Shown here: one piece after another, positions 48,598 to 60,868 of the stretch | Layout of the letters: each line of letters begins with the position of its first letter | How positions within the stretch are numbered: the stretch's first letter is position 1 | Source of the DNA: Pholiota molesta | Lineage: Eukaryota; Basidiomycota; Agaricomycetes; Agaricales; Strophariaceae | Reading direction: 5' to 3' | NCBI GenBank assembly: GCA_014925825.1 | Contig: JACGCK010000178.1 | Coordinates: 27,558-91,557, forward strand | Length of the DNA: 64,000 bases | Position numbers and translations under genes: made by a program | Notes under the pieces: generated by a model | The model's database searches: none | The model's input: the letters and a program-made list of their open reading frames with translations, nothing else | Told to the model about the DNA's origin: nothing

Positions 48598-51500
48598 AAT
48601 AGGAAGCCCAACTACACAAAGAAAGTCGGTGAGTACGCCGAAGTTATAAGTGCCAAATAAGAGATAAATGAACGTACGTCTTCTGGTGTAAGTCTACCCA
48701 TGGCCTAGACACACGAGATATATCAGACAATGAACCCAGAAGATACCAATATGGCTACTCACCGAATCATCTGCAGATAATGTGGCATCGACCATAGCAC
48801 TCTTCTTCTCTTGGAGCTATATACTTATGTAAGTGATAAACCTATTTCGATGGAGACGGAGTACTCACTTGAACAATTCTACTCTCTATACTATCTTCTA
48901 CAACTAGCTTGATCGCCTGGACAGGCCTTCGCTGACCCAGTCGGTGAATACGATCCATAGCCTCTGCAACGTTATATTAGTAAATGATGACTAAACGGGA
49001 AGCAACCCGACTCACGATACTCGACCTAGCCAGAAATAAAGCATGAGTGAACGGATAAGAAAGTAAAAAGAATGAAAACATACAGCAGGGTTCCACCAAC
49101 TATCCATAAGGTAGACACGAGAGGCCTCAGTCAAGTTAAGAGCGACACCTCCCGCTTTCAAGCTGACAAGGAACACAGTAACGTCGACATTATTCACTGC
49201 AAAGCTACATCAACAATATATTAGAAGACTCAGGAGAACACGACGTACTGAAATGTTTGATAGTAGCATCCCGAGCTTGCGGCGACATCGTGCCTTCCAA
49301 GCGACAAATCTAAAAATTCAAATCAGCCCTCATCATATACAACTAGATGAAATCAAACATACATTGAATCCAGCCTTCTGCAACCTAAACGCAATCAAGT
49401 CTAAGAAATTAACGAACTGGCTGAATACGAGACTCTTGGTTGTCGCGTCTTGCGCGCGAAGATTGGTCAATTCCTCTACCAAGGCTTCGATCTTGGACGA
49501 AGAGCGCCAATTGTCTAGGTTGAGTCGTCCAAGGATACCCTGTCGAACAGTCCTGATATTTTCATCGAGCTCCAGAGCTGGTGCTTCGAGGTCGATGGTC
49601 AGAGGCAGATGGCAAACAGGACATGCCGGTTGTTCTTCTAAAGCAGCGTCGAGATACTGTCTGATGCATTCTCGATCAAATATATGATGGCATTTTGACT
49701 CGATAGCATCCTCCGCTATATCGTTACAGAGGCGACAGACCGTCGCTTCGCTGTCAACATCAGGGACGAATTTTGCAGCATTCGTCTTGCTGCGAAGGAC
49801 GAGATCTGGGTGACACGCCATTTGTCTCATTCGGGTGAGCCTTTTGAAAAGCAATGTAAGCAGGTTTATCGTAAAGTCATAGGTCCAACTTACAAACTGA
49901 AAATGTTGGAATAATCTAGACAGAAGAGCTTAAGTAAAAGGTTTCACGACAAAACTGGGAAAAACATACTGTTCAAAACAGTACCATGATCAAGGTACGT
50001 GTTAAATTGCCGTTTCGCATCCGAGAACAAGGAGAGATAAAGTTCCTTCTCCTCGGGACTGAAGTAATCTCTGCGAACGATAACAGTACGAGGAGGTAGC
50101 CCCAAGTCGTCCGCTTTTTCCAGCTGAAAACGTAGATCAGCTAAATGATTGACCTCGAGACTGACCCGTGCTTACCTTTGTCCTGCGAAGCATCATTCGA
50201 TCCAACAGAATCTTGAGCTTTTTGAACGCATCCTTTCCAGGACCTGTCATGGCATGTTTTGGATAGGTGTAAGAATCTCCGTGTTCCAAAGCATGTCTAG
50301 AGCGTTTCTTAGAATGAAATCACAAAGGAAATAGGAATGGCCACTAACGTGTTGCATAGGACTGTGTCCACAATCTGAATTTGGAAAATTGAGTGTTCGC
50401 AGGTAAATTGTTATTTCAAATCCTTACCATCACACGATTCTTGTCGCTGAAAGTCCAGTGAAGAGACTTGCAATCACAAAGTTTACCTATAAAAGGTAAG
50501 AACCTGACATGAATTCATTTCAAAGAAGCACTCACAGAAATAGTATGAAAACGGATCGCCGCCCAAGAACCTGATCAGACTATACAATTCTCCAACACGG
50601 TTTTGAAGAGGTGTACCAGAGAGACACCAACGGTAATTTGCTTGAGCTCAAATGCCGCCTTCGCCGTGTTAGTGGAACGTTCTTTGATGTTGTGAGCTTC
50701 ATCGAGAACAATGCGGTTCCAGTGGATCTGGTGGACGGGCGACTTTTCTTTGATGATCATGCCCTTTCGTTTGAAACCACTCTGCTGCTTTCGGAAGCAA
50801 CTGCAAAAGAGTAACACAGAAGTGAGAAATAAACGTACTTACACGAGCAGGACAACGTTACCTTTCCAGGACGGCATATGTAGTCAGCACGACATCATAT
50901 TTCTTCAATTCTGCGACATCGGATTCGCGAGAACTTCCATGCCAAACAAGAACTTTCAGACCATCTGTATGGGCCTCAATTTCATTCCGCCATTGCATGA
51001 TGGCCACAGTAGGCCTATAGTAGGAGAATTTAGTGAGTGTTGGAGAGAGCGTGTCAGAGTATTTTTACTTACGCAACGACTAGGTTGGGCTTCGAGCCAT
51101 CAGAAACAAACAGGGCGATAATTTGGATAGTTTTCCCCATCCCCATCTCGTCCTACATCCAAAGTCAGTGAAGCGGTCCACCACAAATTAATTTACGAAA
51201 ACTCACTGCAAGCATTCCGCCATGCCAAATCCCGTTTCTTGCTTCCTCATCCAATAGAGACTCTCTTGCTGGAAAGGAAGAAGAGTCAGTTTCAAATTAG
51301 CAGGTTGTGGCGCCTTCGTTGGAATGACGATCGGGATGTCCTTCTTCAAATCGCCCCAAACATCCTTAAGTTCAGGATGATGTCGTCGCAGTGCGAGAGA
51401 TGTTCTTTCCGCCTTGTAAAAGAGTTCTAATGAGGATCACAAAGTTAACAAAAATACCAAAGCAAGCACTCACATGCGTCAAACGGCGGCCCAGCTTTTT

Positions 51501-52486
51501 AACTAACGCCCGTTCCTCGGCCTTGTCGGCTCTACGTTGTTTTAGGGATGCTTTGCGGGTCTCTCGTTGACGCTTTTTCATTTCGGCAACAGTGACCACC
51601 TTCGCTTTGGCTCTAGCTTTCGACGGACTTTTTCCTTTGCGTTTTGTGGTGGCTGAAAGTGGTCCTCGTCGGACGATGAGTCGTTGGCTTCACTGACCTC
51701 AGCTTCGCTGTCCATCTGATAGTCATCAACGTCAACGACGGTTTGGCGAGCCAACCTGCGTTCGGCTGCTGCTGCGCGTAGCATCGCAGCAGGGCTTGCG
51801 CCAGAAGGACGGCCTGATGAGAGCTCGCGCCATTCGCTGTAACTTCCTGTAAAGAGGCACGGACAGCCGCATCGAGCATGATTTCTTCATCTTCTTCGTC
51901 CATTGGTTCTTCTTCAGAAATTTTGAATTCCGAACCACTGTCGTCCGACTCTTCGATTTCCATCGTTTCGTCGCCCTTGTAGGAGAGTACGTCCTCGTCA
52001 CTGATCTCTGCCTCGGAAATGGAAGGAGTGATGACTGCGGCCTTGGCTTTGACTTTGTTCTTTTTGGAGACCGTAACAGCCTACAAGCAATCATAAGGAA
52101 TCGTATAATAGCAAAATCTAAGATTTTATTCAAACCTTTTCCTTTCCCTTACCCTTCATGGTAGGGATAGACACATATACCCGACCTGACACAGCGCGGC
52201 GCCTCTTGGGAGCAGGCGCCTTTGAGATAGATTCGTCGTCGTCTTCAGCATCATCGTTATCGCTCTCAGCAGCTCGCTTGTTTCCGCCAGTAAATTTACC
52301 TCGAGCGCTTGCAGAACGCGTTTTGATCAAAGGGACGTCTTCAGGCTCTGAGGTGGCTGGGGTTTCAGGTTCTTCAGCAACAGATTCTGGCCTAGAGCTT
52401 AAGATGGGGGACACATTGGAGAGTGGGGTCGTTTCGGATGACAGAGAGGATGATGTGCGTGCGGACTGACGAGTAACTCTTGCCAT
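48598..52486 (-). CDS. RAD16: DNA repair protein RAD16 (SNF2 helicase with RING finger)
   Basis: ATPase/ubiquitin-ligase subunit of global-genome nucleotide excision repair, partner of Rad7. The start is [12 protein letters not shown] at 52486. A long acidic, Ser-rich N-terminus is followed by the SNF2 domain: motif I DEMGMGKT, then TTYAVLE, Walker B DEAH in [11 protein letters not shown], and [14 protein letters not shown] finger ([20 protein letters not shown] to CPVCHLPL, about 49610-49735) is inserted between the helicase lobes, as in Rad16 and Rad5. The second lobe has [31 protein letters not shown] and [10 protein letters not shown]. The end is TPEDLGFLFRL at 48598. Many short exons. 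Two frame changes in the disordered N-terminus (about 51810 and 51648) each need one added base. Confidence 0.93.
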
Positions 52487-52695
52487 GTCAACGTCCTGGG
52501 TAACGCACAGAACAAAAACAATTTGCATCGCAGGAGCCAATGTGTGACTCATAAATGAGGTTCGTCACATCACGAGGTCGCGCCGAAAGTCGCTGTCACA
52601 CCTCAGTTCGCGAGTTCATATTCTCCGGTTGCAATCAACTTGCCAGTGCTAGTGACGGCGCACTCAACAAGTCCTACAACATCCTACAAGATATC
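52487..52695. promoter_or_regulatory. Shared region between divergent RAD16 and F-box gene
   Basis: 209 bp between the two start codons. It must contain both promoters unless the F-box gene starts further upstream. No motif assigned. Confidence 0.4.
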
Positions 52696-54145
52696 ATGTT
52701 ATCTCCAATAGAAATGCGCCTGAAAACCCATCCAGCAAGCTCCCTTATGAACTTCTATCGCAGATTTTCATACATTGTCTGCCGCTCCATCCTTTAACCG
52801 AGCCCCAACCCAACACGAAAATCGCCCCGATGCTCCTGTGCCATGTGTGCTCTTCTTGGAGAGACGTAGCACTGACATGCACTCCAATTTGGTCACATTT
52901 ATTTTTCAAGCTACCTATTTTATGGGATCCACGGGAGGGACATCCCATCGTTTGGGATTCAAAAGCTCTGATTGGTGACATAGAGTGCCTACGATGGTGG
53001 AGAAAAACCAAGGTTCGATACCACCATCTATACACTTCGACTTCCGTCAAAGGACTCATGGACGGCTCTCGGACACCAACCACCAGGACAGTCGCTTGGA
53101 CGGCGATTCCGAAAGTTTTTTGCTCGACTACATATCCTCCGCGCAGTATCTCGATGTCCACCTATTCTATCGGTATTTGACTGCCCGTCGGCAAGCCGCC
53201 CACAGTGGGCCTAACCCAATGTGTCCGAACTTGCATACTCTCATAACTGAATACCGTTTCCACATCAGTCGTCGATATTCTTCCATGACAGATGGAATCC
53301 CTGACCGTCTACCTTTTGTGCCACTTCGAATTCCCCCAACGTTGCGTTGTCTATCTCTTTTCAACGAGGAAGAGGAACCTGAATGGATTGACAACCTCAG
53401 TAATTGGGCTACTTTAACCCATCTCTCGCTCAACACTGAATGCACCATCCACAAGTGGTTTTCTGTCATCCGTGCCATTCCAAATCTCCAAAGGTGCCAT
53501 TTCTGCATTCAACTTATAGACGAGGATATTACCAGCTATTTCCAACCAACCAAAACTGTTCTTCCTAGGCTTTCGAAACTCTATCTATATTGTGTGAGCA
53601 GTGACAACGAACCAGTGCACTTCCCAATGTGCGCTCTTTTTCAAAACTTGGAGTTTCCTGCCCTTCAAGATTTGCACATCTCCGGAGAAAACACATGGTG
53701 GAATTCATCCGCAGCTGTGGAGATTTGTGCCTCGTTGAGGTGCGCACCAGTGATTTCAAAGCTCACGCTGGGATGGGACCTTCTCGTCTTCGAGGATGAC
53801 TCTGATTTCATACCGAGACCTACTGGGTCAGACGATGCCCCATTGTCAAGCTTTGCTCCTCTCCTCACGCATCTCCAGTTAGAGCTAGAGTGCCCAACAA
53901 CTCTTTCTGACATGGGTAGTCAAGACTGTCAAGCTGAGCGGCTTGTCCAGGAGATTCTTTGTTCAAGACTTTGGTTGTATCTTGAAAACCCGGCAAATAC
54001 CATTCGGAAGGTCACAATTATTATCGAACAACCAAATGACACAAATTTTGAGGATAGGCCCAAAGATATTCTCCTGTCGGCTATCCTGAAAAGCGCCAAC
54101 AAACCAGCAAATGTTGCTTTGAGGTTACGTCCCAGCCTCGTCTAG
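52696..54145 (+). CDS. F-box protein, different subfamily
   Basis: Presumed SCF substrate adaptor. The F-box reads SKLPYELLSQIFIHCLP followed by LLCHVCSSWRDVALTCTPIW, the common 'CSSWR' type of Agaricomycete F-box proteins, unlike the 'SRHWR' type of the other three here. The remainder is an LRR-like region (LPRLSKLYLYC, FPALQDLHISGENTW, PLLTHLQLELECP) ending at TAG 54143-54145. Frame changes at about 52727 (AAAA) and 53003-53007 (AAAAA) each need one added A. The start at 52696 is the first Met that leads into the F-box and is uncertain. Confidence 0.78.
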
Positions 54146-54679
54146 CACCATGGGGCACTAGTACCGATACACTATGTAACCTAATGACCTAGGGAGTTTA
54201 CTGTCAGCTTACCCAGTATATGTACTATTGTCTAAATCCTGAAAACCCTCTTCATTCAGAGTAGTTTTGCAACTTCCATTCCTGTTCCACAAATATAGAT
54301 ATTAAACATTAGTTCCTGTTGATAATGTCCTAGGGTAGTTCTGAGATGTTCATACTAGTACTATAGAGTAAGCGTCGGACCGAAGCTATAGGTCGAGGAA
54401 AACAAAGAAAGGTGTTCCTTGCTCATAAGCGTGTTGGTCACTCGCCGCGTGGTCGTGACATTAACTTTGAAACACTAGTTGCGGTAGCATCGCTGCGGCT
54501 TTCAATACTTGAACCAAACTTGAACAGAACCTCTTACCAACCTCTCACAAACTTGTTCTTCCTGTCAACTTTTCTGCGTTGCTGAGTGCTACCTATCCCG
54601 TGTTCCAGCGAACTCACATAATACAAGTTTTACGATACTTACTTTTAATGGCGGCATTTCGGAATAATTTGCGTTCCTA
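54146..54679. other. Intergenic between convergent F-box genes
   Basis: 3' flanks of two unrelated F-box subfamilies. No feature recognised. Confidence 0.5.
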
Positions 54680-56491
54680 TCAATTCTCAGCCTCGCCCGC
54701 ATCTTCATCTTGGTTCTCATTCTCATTCTCATCTTCATCTTCATCTAGCTGTCTCTGATGCCAGTATGCCAACTTCTCACTTCGGTCCTCGTCCTCATCA
54801 ACATCCGATGATACCTCCTCTTCATCCCACTCGAGATCTTGCACGGTCTCTCGTAGCAAGTCTATGTCTTTCCTATATAGATAGTGACAAAGCTTGAATT
54901 TTAGCTTCGCTAGTCCCGCGCCAGATCTAGAACGCCGGGTGAGCCAGTTCCTGAGAGACTCGACTGGAACATGATAGGGATGTTTTGCCGAGCCCTTAAA
55001 CCACGACCCCAGGAAGTATAACGAGGAGAGATTAGGGAAGTAGAGTGTTCCGGATGGAATACCTGTCAGAGCTTGGTTCGATTCGAGTTGCAGCGCGTTG
55101 AAGAGGAAGCTACCTGCGTCCCCTTTTGCCACCAAGAAGCGCAACTGGCTCAGTTTGCCGATGGTATTCGCCAATGATTCCGGTTGGAATGGAAATCGAA
55201 TTTCTGAAAAATACACCCGATTGATGTTCTGGGTAAGCCCAGCGGTAAAAACGTCATTTATAGCCTTCGTGAAATGCTCTGCATTCGCCGGCATATGGAG
55301 AAACAGGAATTCTAGGGGCGCTGAAATTTCGTGGTGAGCGAGCATCTGCTCTTCTGTCAATGCATCCATGAAGAGCTTGAGCTCAACTTTGGAATGGTCG
55401 GGTCCACGTAAAATAAGGGTTTGAAAAGACGTATCGAGGAGCTTATTTGAATATACCTGCGCAAGTCGCATGCCAAGGGTAGAGAGGTTTATTGCAACTG
55501 ATAGGACATCGCATTCGAACCTGACCTTGGTGGTTGGTGGAAAGGTGATACAAGAAAGGAGAATTTCGACTGTTTTTGGATAGGTGTGTACGAAGATGGT
55601 CTGAAGAGAGGCCAAGTGTATAGGGGCCCAGGAGATCCGCTCATTCACCGCTGCTGGAAGCGCGTTGTAGAGATGCAAAATCTGCAGATTAGGCATGCCT
55701 TCCAATGCATCAGAAAACTCTCTCCACGTTATATAGGATATTGTGACGTTGTGCAGCTTTAAACATGTAAGGCCACGCAGGAGATGCGAGTGCGTGTCCC
55801 AATTGAAGTCGAAGTCGGATAACTCTAGATGTCGTAGCTTGGGAGTTTCGCTCAAGATCCCTTCTAAGTCAAAGAGTTCGAGCGATGGACCGATATAGGT
55901 TGAGGAAAATAAAGAAAGGTGTTGCAGTTCTGGAGCAGACTTAGGAAGTGCCCTCTGTAATTGGTCCCACTGCATTCGTTTGACGAAAAGAGAGAGAGTT
56001 TTGATACGTTCGCTATGTTGAAGGGCTAGCTTCACTGCAAGAACAGTTTGGGAGGAGACAGTGGGGCCACTTGCTCTGATTGTTCTGACTACAAGCGGGG
56101 TGTCTTTGGATCTACTGAGCATTTGTTTTACCCACGGAATAGGAAGCTTTGTTAATGGCGGCTCGGCCCATAGACTTGGTGAATCAATACCAACAGTCCG
56201 CCAATGACGACTGACATGGGTTAACCCGACCCATTCAAAAGATTCAAGCGGTGTCTCTTTCATCGTGAAGGAAAAAATATGACGGAGGATTTCGGGAGGA
56301 AGGCGCGAGATGGGGGCGAGGACATTTCTCTTCGACTTGAGATCTGCCAAAACGGAGGTTGAGTCGCATCGTTTGATAGCTTCGTCGATCTGGCGGCGAG
56401 CTTCCTCGATCGAGAGAGATCGTTGCTGATGACGAGTGGCGTATGCATTTCTTCGAATGGTGTCGCTGGGACTTGTACGAAGCCGTACCAA
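54680..56491 (-). CDS. F-box protein, paralogue 3 (intact)
   Basis: Single-exon, 603 residues, uninterrupted. It is the best reference copy of the family that includes the genes at 32310 and 34906. The N-terminal helical unit is EEARRQIDEAIKRCD; the F-box is ISRLPPEILRHIFSF with SRHWRTVGIDSPSLW. An LRR-like region follows with MPNLQILHLYNALP and ANTIGKLSQLRFLVAK. The last ~40 residues are strongly acidic (Asp/Glu/Asn). Presumed SCF adaptor; substrate unknown. It is inverted relative to the tandem pair and about 18 kb from it. Confidence 0.9.
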   Translation of the reverse strand: MVRLRTSPSDTIRRNAYATRHQQRSLSIEEARRQIDEAIKRCDSTSVLADLKSKRNVLAPISRLPPEILRHIFSFTMKETPLESFEWVGLTHVSRHWRTVGIDSPSLWAEPPLTKLPIPWVKQMLSRSKDTPLVVRTIRASGPTVSSQTVLAVKLALQHSERIKTLSLFVKRMQWDQLQRALPKSAPELQHLSLFSSTYIGPSLELFDLEGILSETPKLRHLELSDFDFNWDTHSHLLRGLTCLKLHNVTISYITWREFSDALEGMPNLQILHLYNALPAAVNERISWAPIHLASLQTIFVHTYPKTVEILLSCITFPPTTKVRFECDVLSVAINLSTLGMRLAQVYSNKLLDTSFQTLILRGPDHSKVELKLFMDALTEEQMLAHHEISAPLEFLFLHMPANAEHFTKAINDVFTAGLTQNINRVYFSEIRFPFQPESLANTIGKLSQLRFLVAKGDAGSFLFNALQLESNQALTGIPSGTLYFPNLSSLYFLGSWFKGSAKHPYHVPVESLRNWLTRRSRSGAGLAKLKFKLCHYLYRKDIDLLRETVQDLEWDEEEVSSDVDEDEDRSEKLAYWHQRQLDEDEDENENENQDEDAGEAEN

Positions 56492-56927
56492 GTTCGTTCA
56501 AATCTGGTTGAAACATCGATTAGAAGAGGTGATTGATACAATCGCGAGTGCTATACTTGTCCACACCTTGATGAAAGTGTTGTTTACACTTGCCGGTTTT
56601 CACTGCTAAAACTTTTGGATACACAGGATATTTGGACGAATTGTGAAGCAATCTCAAGAAACGTACGAGGTGAATGATGCGCACAACAGCGCAGAACCCA
56701 CCTTACCAACCGCATGTGCGCCACGCATTTCGCCGGCTAGAAATGACGGAATGAAAAGATGTGCATGAATAGTTGTGATTATATAATAAAATGCTGGCTC
56801 TTGCGGAAATGAGTGTGTACTATGGTATACATGCATGCGTTGTGTGTATTTTGGCTTCTCTCCTGCTAACCCCTTTTCCCGATGCGCCAGATGAGCAAAA
56901 AGCTAATCGCATCACTAACCCCAAACG
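56492..56927. other. Intergenic
   Basis: Between the F-box start (-) and the stop of the PNUTS-like gene (-). AT-rich; no gene. Confidence 0.5.
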
Positions 56928-59900
56928 CTAATGATGGTCCGGAAGCAGCGCCATGTCATGCGAAAAGTCACATTGATCGCCGTATTTGCATCTGTTAATT
57001 TCCCAAGGGACACACAGTCAGTCGCACCGCTCATGATCAACGCAAGGAGAATTCAAATTCAATGCTCGCCTTCCTGCTGCAAAGAAACTGCAAGGTTTTC
57101 TTTTAATATACGGTCTATAGCCCCCATCGTCTCCTCGCCCCCGTCCCCGCCCGCGCCCACCGCGGCCCCGGCCCCGCCCGCCGTCCGACCACCCGCGCTG
57201 CTGATCCGCCGCGCCGTCCTCGTGATACCCGTAATCGAAGGCGCCTGGCGCCGCTGCGGGCGGCCACCCGCCCTCGCCCGCCCCCCCATACGGGGGCTGC
57301 CCATACGCCGTCTGCGCCTGCGGCGCTGCGGCCGCACTCGTCGCCGCCGCCGACGCTGTCGACGACAGCTGCTGCAGGAGCTGCTGCAGCTGGTCCTGCG
57401 GGAGCATCCCTTGCACCGCGGAGAGCGCCGCGTTCGCCTGGCCCGCCATGTCCATGGGGGCCTGGCCCCCGGACTCCATGATGCTGCCCATCGCGAGCTG
57501 CTGGACGAGCTCCTGCACCGACGCCGCGGTGGGCGGGAGGTCCATGGGCATGCCGCCCCACTGGAAGAGCGTGTCGAGCTCCGGCCCGACACACATGATC
57601 TTCGCGGGCTTGTCGACGTCCTCCTCTGGGATGACGGTCGTGGGCTCCGCGGGCGACTCTGGGATCTGTCCTTCCGACATGTACACCGCGCTGAGCGCGG
57701 TCTGTTCCCGCTCTTCCTGAGTTGTCTTTTCCTGGCTCGCCGAGCCGCGCACGAGGCGCGGGTGCGCGCTGTCCTCAGGCGGGAGCTCGATAACTGCAAG
57801 GACAGGCACGACGTCAGTGTCAATCAAGTAGTGGCTGTGGAGGGAAGACTCACGTAGTGGTTCTGACCAGTCAATTGTCTCTTCAAATAGGTGCGGTGCG
57901 TGCAGCGCCGCACCCTCTCCGCGGTCCAAATCGCGCAGGCTGTGAGCCACATGCGTGCCCTATGACAAACAATGCCCAAAAAGGAATGTTTGCACCAAGT
58001 TGCAGCAACACAAAAGCGAAGTGGAGAAGAAGATAAAAAGCAAAGGCAAAGTCAATGTACGATACACAAAATGCAAAGAAAAAAGCGCTGACATCTACAG
58101 GATCGTCGTCATAGATAGCCTTCTCAATATACCGTATCGACTCGAGTTGGCCGTCCGGCGCCCAGGTCACGTATTTCTTCGGCCGGCCGTTCTTGCCCAG
58201 CCCCGGCTGGCTCTCGAACATACTGGTGCTCGCACTGCTCGACGACGTCCCCGACATCGGCGGCGGCGTCGGCGCCGCGGGGCTGTCCTTCCGTCCCTTG
58301 GCCATGCTCTTGAGCGCCTCCTGGAACGGATCAAACGACGCCGGCATCCCAGCCGGCGCGGCGGGCCCCGGCGCCGCCGCCTTCTTTTGGAAGGAGGGCA
58401 GCCGCGGCTTCGGTTTAGGCGCGGAGAAGAACGACGAGTCCGCCTTCGCGTCCTTCGCGGGCGCGGCGGCGCCCGCACCCTTCAAGGGGCCCGCGGCGCT
58501 GGGCATGGACCCGGCGCCGGGCTCGCGCTTCACCGCGACGCTCGGCTTGGTCGAGGCGGCGGTGCCCACGGCGGCCTTCTTGACGGGCTGCTGGGCCGCC
58601 CGCGCCGCACCGGGCTCGCTGAGCTTGCGTTTCTTCGTCTTGGCGTCTGCGACATGCGAAATCATTGAGCGGGAGGAAGGGGGGGAGGGGGGCGGACGGC
58701 GAACGGGCGTGACTTACCCTCGGGGCCTTTATTTTCTGGCGCCTGCGCGCTTCCGGAGTCCAATGCGGCAATCATCTTTCGCCAGCTTTTTTCGATGTTG
58801 GTAGCCATGTCCTTGATCGCTGAATTACACAAAGAAAAAGAACGGCGCCAGCGCCGCAAAGGAAGAACAGTTAGATACGATTGTATTACTTCTTTACGCA
58901 TTCTCAAAAAAGGACAAGATGTGGACAGCACAGGACGGATTTGGAGGGGCTGCTGACCGGATCGCCTCCGAGCCCGTGTTCCATTTCCGTTACCGTAGCC
59001 GGATAAGATGATAGTGAGGTTTTGTTTATGGATAACGTAAACGCCTGCCTGCCTGTGGTGGGCAGACCGTTGCGTCGACTCAAGAAGGAAGCAGGCCCTA
59101 CGTGAAATAACATGGAAGGAGACAGACAAAGCTTGTTTTGGTCACATGAGGGCCCCACGCCTTAGGCGTATTTTCGGGACAGACATGGAGATAGACAGAC
59201 GGGAGAAAAGGGTGGGAAAAGGGGACTCACCAGGCGAAGGTTCATCTTCACTAGCTTCCGGATTATCTTGCCGAGCTTGGAGGCCGTCATCGCCTCGACG
59301 GTGAACGGCAGGCGGTCGATAAGCTGCAGATCACACAATCAACCATCCAGTCAGCCATCACGCTCTTTCGCGCCACCCGGGGCGCAACGGGCCCGCGCAG
59401 CGAAAATTGAATATTTTGTGCTCACATGTAACAGCGGCATCGTCGTCTCAACCAATTGCGCATTATTACCCTTCGCGGCCGCTTTGATCCACTCGCGCGC
59501 TATATCTACGGCATTCGTATTCTCCGCCCACGCACGATAGTAGTGGTTTGGTGCCCCATCCCTGATCTTCACCAGGATCTCCAGCCGCGTCGCCGGGTCC
59601 ACCTCGGACACGCCGTATTCCACGATGCGGTCCGTCAGCTCGCGCACACCCTGCGCCCCGGAGAATACGTTCAGCAGCGGCCGGATGCTCGCCAAAAACT
59701 TCCGTTTGCGCTCCTCATGCTCCTCGGCAGTAGGCCGGGGCGCTGATGCTGTTATTGTCTCCGCACCAAGTTGTTGGTGCTGCTGCTGCTGCGATGTGGA
59801 GGCGATGGGCATGCTGCCAGATAGTTGATGCTGGGATTGGACGTGTGCGTAGAACGCGGCGGGTGAGATGCCCATCATGGATGTCGTTGGGGAGTGCAGA

Positions 59901-60667
59901 GCCTGAGGCGAGAGCGTGCCCTGGGTGCAGATGTCGCTTGCTGGTGATAATAATCAAGAGGAACAGAAGTTGATTGAGTTATATTGTGGCCGCTGCTGCA
60001 GAGGCAGTTGCGATTGAGGTTGATGCGACTGCTGTTGCTGCATTTGCTGTTGCTGTTGCTGCTGAAGTTGCTGCCGCGGCTGCTGTTGTTGTTGTGGCTG
60101 CGACCCATAAGATGTCGGCTGGGAAAATGAGGTTTGCATGCTGCTCGAGCCTGCACCATTCATGGTAAGATTGGGGCTGACAAACAGAGAGTTAGCACAG
60201 CGCCGGCAAAATGGAGAAAATGAAAAAAATGCGCACTCGATGATCATATGATTGGAAGTGGAGGGATGTGCCTGGAGTGACTGCTGCTGCTGCTGGGGTG
60301 ATTGTTGGGACTGCTGATGTGGTTGTGATTGCTGTTGTTGCAGCTGGGGCGTGGACGAGCTGGTAGTGGCACCGTTGAGGCTGGAATAGCTGGAGAGCGG
60401 GACTTGGGTGGCGTTGGGCCACGGTTGGCCGTAGGGCACGGTGTAGGAGCCCTGGGGCAGGAAGTAGTTGGGAGAGGTGACGTATTGCGAGTAGAAGGAC
60501 TGCGGCGAGGCGAGGATGTTGCTGGCGGCGGGGTCGTTGAGGGCGGCGAAATCTGGGAGATCGGATGCAGACTGCTGGGCGGGGCGGTCCTTGGCCCATT
60601 CGTCGGGGAGGGCGGTGGTGCGGTGCTCGTCTTGGGTGCCCCACGGGTTGTACATACTGGAATCCAT
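56928..60667 (-). CDS. PNUTS-like protein: TFIIS N-terminal-type domain plus CCCH zinc finger
   Basis: Probable regulatory subunit of protein phosphatase 1 in transcription termination (PPP1R10/PNUTS type; inference from domain order). The start MDSSMYNPWGTQDEH is at 60667. A Gln-rich N-terminus holds long poly-Q runs (about 60010-60080 and 60280-60345). The helical TFIIS-N/LW-type domain follows (LASIRPLLNVFSGAQGVREL, LEILVKIRDG, LPFTVEAMTASKLGKIIRKL). A Lys/Ala/Pro-rich linker holds KKYVTWAP, similar to an RVxF-type PP1 site in the K-x-V-x-W/F form. A Gly/Arg-rich patch leads to KPCSFFAAGR, joined across a GC-AG intron (56992-57069) to CKYGDQCDFSHD, giving C-X7-C-X5-C-X3-H. The stop is at 56928. 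Divergent from the HMG-box gene. Confidence 0.85.
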
Positions 60668-60868
60668 TCTCTTATGTATCAATGGCGCCGCCGTGCGCCT
60701 TACGGACTCTCGTGTTGGGCGTCGTCGAGACAGCGCACACACGAGTCCTTTGTCCCCAGTTTTTCAGACTCCGCTCCGGACTCCGGCCTCCCACGGTCAC
60801 TGAGACATTCTTGTGATTACAACAAAAGAAGAACATTTTTCAGTGCGCCTCTACTAGTCCCCACGACC
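60668..60868. promoter_or_regulatory. Shared region between divergent PNUTS-like and HMG-box genes
   Basis: 201 bp separate the two start codons, so both promoters must fit here. Both products act on chromatin or transcription. No specific motif assigned. Confidence 0.5.

Noticed and set aside
56931..57857. 308-codon Arg/Leu-rich open frame on the plus strand
   Set aside because: It is antisense to the PNUTS-like gene, arises from GC-rich codons, and has repetitive Arg-rich content without a domain.
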